Notes under the pieces: model-generated
Databases searched by the model: none
Seen by the model: the letters and a program-made list of their open reading frames with translations, nothing else
Told to the model about the DNA's origin: nothing
Shown here: piece by piece, positions 9,054 to 18,333 of the stretch
Position numbering within the stretch: position 1 is the first letter of the stretch
Layout of the letters: every line of letters begins with the position of its first letter
Source: Planctomycetota bacterium
Lineage (GTDB): Bacteria; Planctomycetota; Planctomycetia; Planctomycetales; Planctomycetaceae
Reading direction: 5' to 3'
Assembly (NCBI GenBank): GCA_027618475.1
Contig: JAQCEJ010000020.1
Coordinates: forward strand, 1-64,000
Length of the DNA: 64,000 nucleotides
Program-made: the position numbers and the translations under genes

Positions 9054-11033
9054 TCATTTGGTCATTTTGAACTCGCCCGATTTATACTTGCCCCAGTATT
9101 CGTCGAGGGCTTTCTTCACGACGCCGGAGAGCAGGAACAAGCCGAGAATGTTGGGGACGGCCATGCCGAGTATCATGAGATCGCTGAGATCGAGCACGTT
9201 TTGCGCGGTAGTGATCGATCCCAGAAACGTGAAGACGAGAAAGATGAGGCGGTACGTCAGCGACGAACGGTCGCCGAAGAGGTACGCGCAGCACCGTTCG
9301 CCGTAGTACGACCACGAGATCATCGTCGAATAGGCGAAGAGAAAGACCGAGAGCGACAGGATCCAGCGGAAGCCGGGGATTTGCGAATCCATAGCGCGCG
9401 ACATCAAAGCCGCCCCCCGCTGCGCGTCGATGGCGTCCTGGAAAGCAGGATTGTTGTACGCGCCGGTGATCACGATCACCAATGCCGACATCGAGCAGAC
9501 GACGATGGTGTCGATAAAGGGTTCGAGCAGTGCGACCAACCCTTCGCGAACGGGATAATCGGTCTTGGCGGCGGAGTGGGCGATCGCCGCCGACCCGACG
9601 CCGGCCTCGTTCGAGAACGCCGCCCGCTTGAAACCGGTGACCAGCACGCCGATCAGGCCGCCGTACATTCCCTCGGGGCGAAACGCGCCGTCGAGAATTT
9701 CCCGCATCGCCCCCGGCACGTGATCGATATTCATGCCGATGATCGCCAGTCCCGCCAGAACGTAAATGCCGCACATGGCGGGGACGATCATCTCGGCGGC
9801 TTTGGCGATGCGGCGAATGCCGCCGAGAATCACCACGGCCCCCATCGCCGTCATCACCGCGCCGTAGATCCAGCGGTGCGGCGACGGATCGCCGTTCGGC
9901 AGATCTTGCAGCGCGGGAATCGTCTCGGCGACGGCATTGAGCGACTGATTGACTTGAAAGGCGTTCCCCCCGCCGAACGACGCTCCGACGCAAAGCAAAG
10001 CAAATGTGATCGCCAAAAACTTTCCGAGCCGCGCGAAGCCGATTTCCTGAAGGCCCTTCGAAAGGTAGAACATCGCCCCCCCCATGATGCGTCCGTCGGG
10101 ACGGACTTCGCGGTACATCTGCCCGAGCGTGCATTCGACCATTTTGGAAGTCATGCCGAGAAACCCGGCGACGATCAGCCAGAACGTGGCGCCGGGACCG
10201 CCGAGAATGACGGCGATCGCCACGCCGGCGATGTTCCCCAAGCCCACCGTCGCCGAGAGCGCGGCCGACAGGGCCTGAAAATGGCTCACTTCGCCGACGT
10301 CTTCGGGGTCGTCGTACTTGCCCATCGTGACCAGGATCGCATGCTTAAAACCCCGAATGCTGATAAACCCCATCCGCAGCGTGAAGAATGTCGCGCCGAT
10401 GACGAGCCACAACACGGCGAAGGGAATCGATTGGGTTGCGCCGACCGACAGCGTCGGCACGGCTTCGTCGGCCGGCATCGATGCGGAACGGACGTGATAT
10501 TCGTCGTCTTTTTTCTCGACGACGTATGCGGTTCCGCCGGCGTCGCGCCAAGCTCCGACGGGATCGAGCGGGTTGTCGGAAACGGGAGTCTCTCGTTCCA
10601 GCCGCAAATCCAGCCCAGCAAGGTCAATAACGCGCCCGTCATCGCTCATCTCTCCCTCATAAGCCGTTCCCGACGGATCGGACCACTGCACATGCCGGCT
10701 GTCGATCCACAAAGGGATGTCGAAAAACAAGACCGAGGCAACCCAACCGTTAAAGACGCCGACGGCGTCGTCGATGTGATCGGCGACGCCCGGCGGCCGG
10801 GTTTCGGTTTCCGGTATTGCAGATGCAGCAGGTTCTTCGGTATTACCTGGGTTGGTTGCACTCGCCCTGTTATTGTCGACGGATGTGGCACTCTCTTTCT
10901 CAAGCGCCGGTGATTCGACGGCGCCTTTTACATCGGTCTGTCCCAAGGCGACATCGCTGCCAACGCAGCACAGCGAAACGGCAAACACGAAAAATAACCA
11001 AAGCCATTTCAGATCGTCTGCGAACCGCGTCAT
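9054..11033 (-). CDS. Sodium:alanine/glycine symporter (AGCS family) with periplasmic insertion
   Basis: A 659-residue inner-membrane protein, longer than typical AGCS carriers (about 450-550). Residues 1-32 look like a signal peptide, followed by a low-complexity linker. The AGCS core is clear from about residue 175 on: ALSATVGLGNIAGVAIA and GGPGATFW, then FSNEAGVGSAAIAHS later. These carriers import alanine or glycine with sodium. The segment that would be the first membrane helix is split: FNGWVASVLFFDIPLWI is followed by roughly 80 hydrophilic residues before IPFAVLWLVIGATFFTLRMG. The ATG at 11033 begins the signal peptide; the frame stays open to 11192 without a good ribosome site. Large overlapping opposite-strand frames here are shadows of this GC-rich gene. 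Confidence 0.85.
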   Translation of the reverse strand: MTRFADDLKWLWLFFVFAVSLCCVGSDVALGQTDVKGAVESPALEKESATSVDNNRASATNPGNTEEPAASAIPETETRPPGVADHIDDAVGVFNGWVASVLFFDIPLWIDSRHVQWSDPSGTAYEGEMSDDGRVIDLAGLDLRLERETPVSDNPLDPVGAWRDAGGTAYVVEKKDDEYHVRSASMPADEAVPTLSVGATQSIPFAVLWLVIGATFFTLRMGFISIRGFKHAILVTMGKYDDPEDVGEVSHFQALSAALSATVGLGNIAGVAIAVILGGPGATFWLIVAGFLGMTSKMVECTLGQMYREVRPDGRIMGGAMFYLSKGLQEIGFARLGKFLAITFALLCVGASFGGGNAFQVNQSLNAVAETIPALQDLPNGDPSPHRWIYGAVMTAMGAVVILGGIRRIAKAAEMIVPAMCGIYVLAGLAIIGMNIDHVPGAMREILDGAFRPEGMYGGLIGVLVTGFKRAAFSNEAGVGSAAIAHSAAKTDYPVREGLVALLEPFIDTIVVCSMSALVIVITGAYNNPAFQDAIDAQRGAALMSRAMDSQIPGFRWILSLSVFLFAYSTMISWSYYGERCCAYLFGDRSSLTYRLIFLVFTFLGSITTAQNVLDLSDLMILGMAVPNILGLFLLSGVVKKALDEYWGKYKSGEFKMTK

Positions 11034-11242
11034 GCCGTTGCTCACTTTCAACGAAAAACCGAAAGATTGGCGATAAGAGCGAATGGGCAAGCAGTTTAAC
11101 AACTTGATGGATTCTACGAAACCGAGCCAAATCTCATTCGGTATTGACAATGGCCTTCCGCGTCGGCCGTTCGATGAGATCCCTCCCCTCACTACAACTT
11201 CCGGAAATCACCTTTGAGTGCGTTTGGCGTAGCAGACGTGAT

Positions 11243-11821
11243 TCATTGTACTCCGTCATCGCGAATAAAATACGACAGTAGTTCGGCACGCGAGTGAACT
11301 CCAAACAGGCGGTAGATTTCGCGCGTATGCGCGTGAACGGTGTGATAGCTCAAATGGAGTTGTTCAGCGACTTCCTTTTTGCGCAATCCCTTAGCCAGCA
11401 AGTCAAAAACTCGCTTTTGGGCGGGAGACAATATCTCACCAGTTTCATCCGCCGTTGAAATCTCTCGAGAATTGGTTGTCTTATAGGTCGAGATTTCCCA
11501 ATTGAACTCATCATCGCTGACATTGACGGCAATCAGACGAAAACTGACTCGTCCAAATCGCACGACTTGCCCGTAAAGAAGTACGCTCGAATCAACAGGA
11601 CTATCATCAACAAACGTTCCGTTGAGGCTTTCAAGATCGGTCACAGTCACTGCTTCGGTATCAGTGACTGTGACCAGTGCATGTCGGCGCGATATCGAAA
11701 CATCGGGAATAAGAATGCCGCAATCAATCGTTCGCCCCACGTAAGTTTCACCAGGACAAAGAACACATCCGGTCATCGATAGCCCTTTGGTAAGGCAAGC
11801 CAAGATGAGATTTTGTGCCAT
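11243..11821 (-). CDS. FHA domain - LuxR-type HTH regulator
   Basis: A 192-residue protein joining two modules. Residues 20-95 form an FHA phosphothreonine-binding domain with the canonical GR, S-x-R-H and L-x-S-x-NGTF residues (YVGRTIDCG, SISRRHALV, DLESLNGTFVDD). Residues 128-190 form a LuxR/GerE helix-turn-helix (LSPAQKRVFDLLAKGLRKKEVAEQ, then HTVHAHTREIYRLFGV). It is probably a DNA-binding regulator whose activity depends on binding a Ser/Thr-phosphorylated partner. The ATG at 11821 has GGGTGAA just upstream and is preferred to 11839. It is followed on the same strand, 210 bases away, by the symporter gene. Confidence 0.85.
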   Translation of the reverse strand: MAQNLILACLTKGLSMTGCVLCPGETYVGRTIDCGILIPDVSISRRHALVTVTDTEAVTVTDLESLNGTFVDDSPVDSSVLLYGQVVRFGRVSFRLIAVNVSDDEFNWEISTYKTTNSREISTADETGEILSPAQKRVFDLLAKGLRKKEVAEQLHLSYHTVHAHTREIYRLFGVHSRAELLSYFIRDDGVQ

Positions 11822-12444
11822 TGTTTCACCCGGCATCAATAATGTGAAACCACTTAATTTTCAAAGCTCTTACAGGCAAACAGCCGACTTGCCATTTGTC
11901 TCAATGATTTAGAACGACATCACTCCCCAAAATAGCCTGTTTAGGCGATTTCAGCAAACGATAATTATGCGAGAATACCAATGTGTCAGAAGAGTTGATC
12001 TGATTCTTTTACCGAATGCTTACGCACGGCAGTGCAGCCGGATAATTCGGTTGTTAGCCAATCAACAATTCGTTCCATTTGACATGCCTTGTAATGGTCA
12101 ATGAAATTCGATCGATTAACGTGATCGGTTGTTGTTCGCAATGTGCGCAAAATTCTTTAAACTCAAATTTCCCACTTGTTTCCACATTCTCAAAAAGGTA
12201 TTTACGAGAGCCTTTGGGTTAGCACTCTTGCTTAACACTTCCGCATATCAAAGCCACCGAATCGTTCTTTCACAAACTCTGGCAACCCGGTGATTATGCA
12301 CGGGGCACCCTGGTGGAGCCGTGACGATACCTTGTCCATTCGTCACACAACCACACGTTCCATTCCCCCCGCTCTAAGGAAGTCTCTGCATGTAACACCG
12401 TTGAGTTCAGTAAGTATTCTTGTAATTGCATTAAGAGTTTAATT
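11822..12444. other. Intergenic region upstream of divergent regulators
   Basis: 623 bases separating the FHA-LuxR gene from the SufR-like gene, both reading outward. It is relatively AT-rich and should hold both promoters. I find no coding frame with a plausible start, no tRNA and no strong hairpin in it. Confidence 0.5.
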
Positions 12445-13077
12445 ATGACCAAACGGGCTAATTTGGATGAACCAGATCGCATATTCCTCGCAACGCTCCA
12501 CCGGCTGGTAAAACCGACAGTGCAAGATATCTGCACCGAAGCCGGCGTAACGGCTACAGCCGTCAGACAACGGTTGAACCGCTTGCTCAACTACGGTTAC
12601 ATCGAACGCAAGAGCGTGCGTGTCGGTCGCGGAAGGCCGCATCACACCTATCACGTTACCCCCGATGGTCAGCGAATTCTCGGTGAAGATTACTCCATCC
12701 TGGCAAATGTTCTCTGGAAGGAGCTAATGCAAATTCCCGACGAATCGCTGCGACAACAGGTAATGACGCGTATTCGGGATGCAATGGTCGCTCAGCTTGG
12801 CAAAGGTGTCGATGCGGAAAACCTCGATAAGCGATTGCAGGAATTGCAGATACGTCTAATTCAGCAGGGGTTCAATGTCGAAACGGGAATCGACAATGGC
12901 TTACCCGTACTTCGCGAGTTTAGTTGCCCTTTTTACGACCTGGCTAACGCGGATCCACAGATTTGTGAGCTCGAGCGACAGGTCTATGAAAAAATCCTCG
13001 GGGTCAATGTCTTCCTCAAGTCGCGATGTGTCGAGGGGCACCCTTGCTGCGAATTTATCGTGCAGAATGACCGATAA
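12445..13077 (+). CDS. sufR: SufR-like iron-sulfur-sensing transcriptional regulator
   Basis: A 210-residue winged-helix regulator. Residues 12-80 carry the DNA-binding domain (TVQDICTEAGVTATAVRQRL, wing GRGRPHHTYHVT). The C-terminal half carries Cys161, Cys174, Cys195, Cys201 and Cys202. Cys161 and Cys174 are 12 residues apart, as in cyanobacterial SufR, which ligates a 4Fe-4S cluster; the later cysteine spacing differs from the classic C-x13-C-x14-C. In SufR systems the holo-protein represses suf genes. Its place 1.4 kb upstream of sufCBD on the same strand fits that role. nuoB lies between. The ATG at 12445 follows an AT-rich stretch without an obvious ribosome site. Confidence 0.82.
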   Translation: MTKRANLDEPDRIFLATLHRLVKPTVQDICTEAGVTATAVRQRLNRLLNYGYIERKSVRVGRGRPHHTYHVTPDGQRILGEDYSILANVLWKELMQIPDESLRQQVMTRIRDAMVAQLGKGVDAENLDKRLQELQIRLIQQGFNVETGIDNGLPVLREFSCPFYDLANADPQICELERQVYEKILGVNVFLKSRCVEGHPCCEFIVQNDR

Positions 13078-13439
13078 GGTCTAATAGTAAACGGCCCCAA
13101 AGTGCGATCAAATTGCGTCGTACTCCCGCGTACCGCTTGCATGGGCGGAATTCTTCATCGAATTCTCTACATCATTCAAGCTTCTCAGGAGACTGAAACC
13201 ATATAATTGCGTAGGAATTGACGTTTCCCGGCTGAGATTTTGTGGGAAACTTGGATTTCCCGCCCATACAGTTTACAATCCCGTAGGCCGTAGTCACAAT
13301 TTGATTTGATGGCATGACGATTGGCCCCGCCGTTTCGAGTTTGGAAATGTGATGGGACACAAGCCAAGACTCTTCGGATAACAGGATTCTCGGCATCGAT
13401 TATTGCTGATACCAAATGAAGACTGAGCAGGAACCCTCC
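13078..13439. other. Intergenic region upstream of nuoB
   Basis: 362 bases without a gene. It contains an inverted repeat GTTTCCC (13223-13229) / GGGAAAC (13244-13250) with a 14-base loop, which could be a weak terminator for the SufR-like gene or a site controlling nuoB. Nothing else is seen. Confidence 0.4.
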
Positions 13440-14015
13440 ATGACTTGGATTGACGGACGTTACGAAGAAAACCTGATAATTACAACGATCGAACAAGGTA
13501 TGAATTGGGCTAAGCAGTCGAGTATCTGGCCGATGACATTCGGTCTGGCCTGCTGTGCGATCGAAATGATGGCAACGGGAGCGAGCCGCTACGATCTCGA
13601 TCGATTTGGAGCGGGTGCCTTTCGCGCCACGCCACGTCAGGCTGACCTGATGATCGTTGCCGGAACTGTGACTTACAAGATGGCCAGCCGCGTGCGACGA
13701 TTGTACGAACAGATGCCCGATCCCAAATACGTCATCGCAATGGGAGCGTGTACTGTTGGCGGCGGACCGTATTTCAAGTACGGATACCATGTCGTGAAAG
13801 GGGTCGATCTGGTTGTACCGGTCGATGTGTACGTCCCAGGTTGCCCGCCTCGTCCCGAAGCATTGCTGGAAGGGATCATGCGAATTCAGGACAAGATCAA
13901 GTCACGCAGGATCGGTCGGGGCGCCCAACAAGTCGTTCCCGTACCACATCACACCGGTTACGTTCAAATCCCGCAGTTTAAGCCGATGACATCAGAAAAT
14001 ACGCTGTCATCATAG
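13440..14015 (+). CDS. nuoB: NADH-quinone oxidoreductase subunit B
   Basis: A 191-residue NuoB (PSST) homologue, the complex I subunit that holds cluster N2, the electron donor to quinone. Ligand cysteines are visible: the adjacent pair in [11 protein letters not shown], one in [10 protein letters not shown], and one in [14 protein letters not shown]. Length is normal for the family. The ATG at 13440 has AGGA eight bases upstream; 13416 is an alternative. It is isolated: no nuoA, C or D adjoin it, and it sits between the SufR-like gene and sufC. It may be a relocated complex I gene or a paralogue; the rest of the complex would tell. Confidence 0.95.
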   Translation: MTWIDGRYEENLIITTIEQGMNWAKQSSIWPMTFGLACCAIEMMATGASRYDLDRFGAGAFRATPRQADLMIVAGTVTYKMASRVRRLYEQMPDPKYVIAMGACTVGGGPYFKYGYHVVKGVDLVVPVDVYVPGCPPRPEALLEGIMRIQDKIKSRRIGRGAQQVVPVPHHTGYVQIPQFKPMTSENTLSS

Positions 14016-14465
14016 ATTTTCGTCGAAATGAGCAGGAGTTTCCGATACCGGACATTGCCATGTGCGGTTGTTAACAAACAAGATCGCACTTTCAACGGCT
14101 AATCGGACACACACCAGCCATCTAATATAGGCGAAAATTCGAATCGGGGCATTTGATCGCATGCGCTCACCTGACGGTGAAAGCGAATCCCCTCGATAGC
14201 AGGTTTCCATTGGCGATAACCAGGGAATCGTTATACCAGTGCAAAAGAAAGTCTTGAATTTCGACAAAGATATCTTCTTCGGTTTCAATCGCAACATTCC
14301 GACGGTTACAGACAACCTAAACGAGGGAATTAACAGGGTTTTGGAATATTCCAGTCGGATCTGGTATAAGATTGACTATAATAAGTTTGACTCGTAAAGA
14401 ATCTCGCCATTGCGTTCAGTCCGTCAATTGAATCATTCTCAAATGGGTTTGATGAGGTATTTGAA
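14016..14465. other. Intergenic region upstream of sufC
   Basis: 450 bases between nuoB and sufC. The proximal 120 bases hold the suf promoter/operator candidate listed separately; the rest shows no coding frame. Confidence 0.5.
14342..14382 (+). promoter_or_regulatory. Candidate suf promoter with palindromic operator
   Basis: A perfect 12-base palindrome TGGAATATTCCA (14342-14353) lies just upstream of an exact TATAAT hexamer (14377-14382), which is 83 bases before the sufC start. The palindrome would cover the region around -35, where a repressor could block polymerase. No good -35 hexamer is present, as expected for a regulated promoter. Assignment of the SufR-like protein as the binder is inference. 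Confidence 0.45.
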
Positions 14466-15290
14466 ATGGGTAGTTTGCTGCAGATTGAAAACCTGCACGT
14501 TTCAGTGGAAGGGAAGTCAATTCTCAAGGGAGTACAGCTTGAGATCCGACAAGGTGAAATCCATGCACTCATGGGCCCCAACGGATCAGGAAAAAGCACG
14601 TTGGCGTACGCGCTGGTGGGACACCCGAAGTACGAAGTCACCGCAGGTAAAATTGAAGTCGACGGTGTCAATCTGCTCGATCTTGATCCCAACGAACGGG
14701 CTCGCCTCGGTTTATTCCTTGCCTTTCAGTACCCGGTGGTAATCCCTGGTGTGAAAGTCGCGGACTTCCTGAGACACGCTGTTTCAAACATTCGCAAACC
14801 CGATCGCAAAGAAGGAGAAGGGTTGATTCCCATGCGGGAATTCCGAAAGGAACTCCGCGAACGAATGGAAGCCCTCGGTATGGATACGGAATTCGCCCGA
14901 CGCTATCTCAACGAAGGTTTCTCGGGCGGCGAGAAGAAACGGATGGAAATCCTGCAGATGGCGATGCTCAAACCGAAATTCGCCATACTCGATGAAACTG
15001 ATAGCGGCCTCGACAGCGACGCCGTTCGAGTGGTCAGCGAGGGATTGCAGAAACTGGCCGGTCCCGACACCGGCGTCTTGATCATCACACACCACGAGCG
15101 ATTGCTCGAATTCAACAAACCGCATCACACGCATGTAATGCTCGGCGGCCGCATCGTCGAAAGTGGCGATTCAGCGCTGGCTCATAAATTGCACGAAGAA
15201 GGCTATGCTGAAATTCGGGCGCGTCATCCTCAGGCAGCGGCTGAAAACGCAGCGCACGAAGAAGCTCTCACAGCGACAACGGCAAGTTGA
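14466..15290 (+). CDS. sufC: Fe-S cluster assembly ATPase SufC
   Basis: A 274-residue ABC-type ATPase. Walker A is GPNGSGKST (residues 37-45), the signature is FSGGEKKRMEILQ, and Walker B is FAILDETDSGLD, all close to the SufC consensus. SufC powers the SufBCD scaffold that assembles iron-sulfur clusters in the cytoplasm. The C-terminal 25 residues (HPQAAAENAAHEEALTA) extend past most homologues. GAGG precedes the ATG at 14466. sufB starts 85 bases downstream, with sufD and the Rieske-SufT gene following in the same direction. Confidence 0.96.
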   Translation: MGSLLQIENLHVSVEGKSILKGVQLEIRQGEIHALMGPNGSGKSTLAYALVGHPKYEVTAGKIEVDGVNLLDLDPNERARLGLFLAFQYPVVIPGVKVADFLRHAVSNIRKPDRKEGEGLIPMREFRKELRERMEALGMDTEFARRYLNEGFSGGEKKRMEILQMAMLKPKFAILDETDSGLDSDAVRVVSEGLQKLAGPDTGVLIITHHERLLEFNKPHHTHVMLGGRIVESGDSALAHKLHEEGYAEIRARHPQAAAENAAHEEALTATTAS

Positions 15291-15375
15291 AATCGTAATA
15301 AGCCATTTAATAATCTGCCCAACAGGGGGTTTTGTGACGACAAGGCGAACAGTGTCGTCAATAGCATAGAGGTGA

Positions 15376-16794
15376 ATGATGAGCAGCGATACCACAGTTA
15401 AACCCGACATGGGGATGGATGAATACCAATACGGTTTTCACGATCCACAAGATAAATACATTTTCAAAAGCCAAAAAGGTCTCGATGCCGACGTCGTACG
15501 GCAGATCTCGGCCATGAAGGGCGAACCGCAGTGGATGCTCGATTTTCGTCTGCAATCGCTCGACATCTTCTTTAATAAGCCGATGCCCGAATGGGGAGGT
15601 GACCTAAGCCATCTCGACTTCCAGGATATTTTCTACTACGTCCGCGCGTCGGAACGACAGGAAAAAAGCTGGGACGACGTCCCTGAAGACATCCGCAAGA
15701 CGTACGACCGACTCGGTATCCCTGAAGCCGAAAAAAAATACCTCGCCGGCGTGAAAGCGCAGTATGAATCGGAAGTTGTCTACGGTTCGTTGCAAACCGA
15801 CCTCGAAGACAAAGGGGTCATCTTCACCGACACCGATTCGGCGATGAAAGATCATCCCGAGTTGTTCCGGCAATACTTTGGCACGGTCATTCCGTCCTCC
15901 GATAACAAATTCGCCGCACTTAACTCGGCGGTCTGGTCGGGGGGATCATTCATTTATGTTCCGCCGGGCGTGCATATCGAATTTCCGCTGCAAGCGTACT
16001 TCCGCATCAACTCCGAAAACATGGGACAGTTCGAGAGGACGCTGATTATCGTCGACGAAGGGGCTTCGGTCCATTATGTCGAAGGCTGCACTGCGCCGAC
16101 CTACAGCAGCGAGAGTTTGCACTCGGCAGTGGTCGAGATCATCGTCAAACGCAACGCTCGCTGCCGTTACACGACAATCCAGAACTGGTCGAACAACGTC
16201 TATAACCTTGTCACCAAACGAGCCATGGCCTACGGCGACTCGGTGATGGAATGGATCGACGGCAACCTCGGCTCGCGATTGACGATGAAGTATCCCGCCA
16301 TCTACTTGATGGAGCCGGGGGCTCGCGGCGAGACGCTGTCGATCGCCTTTGCCAGTCACGATCAACATCAGGACGCCGGCGCGAAGATGGTGCATTGTGC
16401 TCCGAATACCTCCAGCCGGATCATCTCGAAGAGTATTTCCAAGGGTGGAGGTCGCGCGAGTTATCGCGGGCTGGTCAAAGTCAACAAGGGAGCCCACGAC
16501 TGCAAATCGAACGTCGTCTGCGACGCGCTGATTCTCGATTCCAACAGCCGCAGCGATACATATCCGTATATTGAAATCGACGAAGACAACGTTGCCATCG
16601 AACACGAAGCAAGCGTTTCAAAGATCGCCGAAGAACAGATCCTTTACCTGATGAGCCGCGGCCTGACCGAGACTGAAGCGAGTTCAATGATCGTTACCGG
16701 TTTCATCGAACCGCTTGTCAAAGAGCTGCCGATGGAATACGCCGTCGAAATGAACCGGCTGATCGAACTTCAGATGGAAGGTTCGGTCGGGTAA
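15376..16794 (+). CDS. sufB: Fe-S cluster assembly protein SufB
   Basis: A 472-residue SufB, the scaffold subunit that with SufC and SufD builds nascent clusters. The family's beta-helix core is visible from about residue 180: [22 protein letters not shown] read in parts, [13 protein letters not shown], and [16 protein letters not shown]. The conserved cysteine in [11 protein letters not shown] near residue 380 is present, as is the C-terminal segment [21 protein letters not shown]. Two in-frame ATGs, 15376 and 15379, follow AGAGGTGA; the second has better spacing. It is separated from sufD by seven bases, which suggests coupling. Confidence 0.97.
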   Translation: MMSSDTTVKPDMGMDEYQYGFHDPQDKYIFKSQKGLDADVVRQISAMKGEPQWMLDFRLQSLDIFFNKPMPEWGGDLSHLDFQDIFYYVRASERQEKSWDDVPEDIRKTYDRLGIPEAEKKYLAGVKAQYESEVVYGSLQTDLEDKGVIFTDTDSAMKDHPELFRQYFGTVIPSSDNKFAALNSAVWSGGSFIYVPPGVHIEFPLQAYFRINSENMGQFERTLIIVDEGASVHYVEGCTAPTYSSESLHSAVVEIIVKRNARCRYTTIQNWSNNVYNLVTKRAMAYGDSVMEWIDGNLGSRLTMKYPAIYLMEPGARGETLSIAFASHDQHQDAGAKMVHCAPNTSSRIISKSISKGGGRASYRGLVKVNKGAHDCKSNVVCDALILDSNSRSDTYPYIEIDEDNVAIEHEASVSKIAEEQILYLMSRGLTETEASSMIVTGFIEPLVKELPMEYAVEMNRLIELQMEGSVG

Positions 16795-16801
16795 CAAATC
16801 C

Positions 16802-18160
16802 ATGTCAAACGTCGAGGCCTCAATGTCTGGCACAATAGCAGCCGCAACCCTTCCCCCAAGTTTCGACGCACGGGCGTTCGAACAATTTGTGTCGCATCGA
16901 TCAGAACCTACTTGGTTGACTGAGCGGCGCCGGCAGGCATTTTCTCAATTCGAAGAGCTTTCTCACTCGTCGCTTGACGAAGAAGAATGGAAGCGTATCG
17001 ATCTGCGATCGTTTCGTCCCGAACGTTATGAAATCCGGAATACGCTTCCCGCACAATCGACGTTCGATTTATTACTTGCCGACCGCACGGAGTTCGGCGG
17101 CCGAGTGACACATATCGATGGCTGTACGCAAGCCTCACAACTCGACGGAACTTTGCGAAAACAAGGGGTCATCTTCGGCAGTCTTCAAGACGTGTTGCAG
17201 GCACACCCCGACTTGCTGCAGGATTACTGGATGCAGCGTGCCGTTCCGAACGGACGCGACCGCTTTAGCGCCTGGCACGCCGCATTTTGCACTGGCGGTA
17301 CGGTGCTCTATGTCCCCAAAGGCGTTGACGTTGAGGCCCCCCTGTACAGTTTCATCGGGCTGGCATCGGAAAACGCCGCTGACTTGAGTCACACACTCGT
17401 GATTCTCGAAAACGGTGCCTCCGCAACTCTCCTCGAAGAAACAGCTTCGGCAAATCCCGATCTCTCCGGACTGCACATCGGAGCCGTCGAACTGCTCGTA
17501 GGTGACGGGGCTCACCTGCAATACGTGCAACTTCAAAACTGGGGAACTAAGGTTTGTCATTTTGCGCATCAGGCGGGACGCGTTGCCGGCAATGGCTCGT
17601 TAAGATGGACCGTCGGCGGACTTGGGGCGCGCATCGCTCACATTCATCAAGACGTTTTTCTCGACGGCCCCGCTGCAGAAGCACAAGTTAACGGCGTCAC
17701 TTTCGCCAGCGAAAAACAACTCATTTCGTATTACACACAACAAACGCACGCCGCCCCATTCACACGGTCGGATTTGCTCTATAAGCAAGTCTTGAGAGAT
17801 CGCGCACGAGGCATCTGGCGCGGCATGATTCGCGTCGATGAGGGTGCACAAAAAACCGACGGTTATCAACGCAACGATACCTTACTGCTGAGCGGTGACA
17901 GCCGGGCAGATGCGATTCCGGGTTTGGAAATCGAAGCTGACGACGTCCGCTGCACTCACGGTGCGACCGCGGGTCGCGTCGATGAAGAACAGATTTTTTA
18001 TTGCATGGCGCGCGGCATTAGCGAGATGGAAGCCAAGCATATGATCGTCGAAGGATTCTTCCAAACGGTGCTCGATCGCATCCCCGTCGAAGTCGTTCGT
18101 GAGACGCTCAACCGCGCCGTAGAGAAGAAATTAGGCATCGAACGATTACAGGGCGTTTAG
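16802..18160 (+). CDS. sufD: Fe-S cluster assembly protein SufD
   Basis: A 452-residue SufD, paralogous to SufB and its partner in the SufBC2D complex. Residues 150-430 form the shared beta-helix: TGGTVLYVPKGVDVEAPLYS, a stretch with HIHQDVFLDGPAAEAQVNG, and the C-terminal MARGISEMEAKHMIVEGFF. The N-terminal 120 residues are helical and divergent, as usual for SufD. It begins seven bases after sufB. No SufS or SufE/SufU gene follows, unlike in the Escherichia coli or Bacillus operons. Confidence 0.95.
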   Translation: MSNVEASMSGTIAAATLPPSFDARAFEQFVSHRSEPTWLTERRRQAFSQFEELSHSSLDEEEWKRIDLRSFRPERYEIRNTLPAQSTFDLLLADRTEFGGRVTHIDGCTQASQLDGTLRKQGVIFGSLQDVLQAHPDLLQDYWMQRAVPNGRDRFSAWHAAFCTGGTVLYVPKGVDVEAPLYSFIGLASENAADLSHTLVILENGASATLLEETASANPDLSGLHIGAVELLVGDGAHLQYVQLQNWGTKVCHFAHQAGRVAGNGSLRWTVGGLGARIAHIHQDVFLDGPAAEAQVNGVTFASEKQLISYYTQQTHAAPFTRSDLLYKQVLRDRARGIWRGMIRVDEGAQKTDGYQRNDTLLLSGDSRADAIPGLEIEADDVRCTHGATAGRVDEEQIFYCMARGISEMEAKHMIVEGFFQTVLDRIPVEVVRETLNRAVEKKLGIERLQGV

Positions 18161-18333
18161 AACCAACTTTATTTCCTGAATTGCAATAATCATATTCCCG
18201 ATACGCCCCGAAATGATCACTACTCAGTGAATTAACATGTGGGGTGTTGGATAATTTTCTAAGCTGAAGCGTAAGTCAACATGACAGCTAAGGATCGCCT
18301 TCCGGGGTTAATGAAGAAAAAAGCAGAGCACAA

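Noticed and set aside
9045-10913. 622-codon plus-strand open frame
   Set aside because: It lies wholly opposite the symporter gene, whose conserved motifs are clear. Its product is low-complexity, rich in Arg, Asp and His, and matches no family; long antisense frames are expected in such GC-biased codons.
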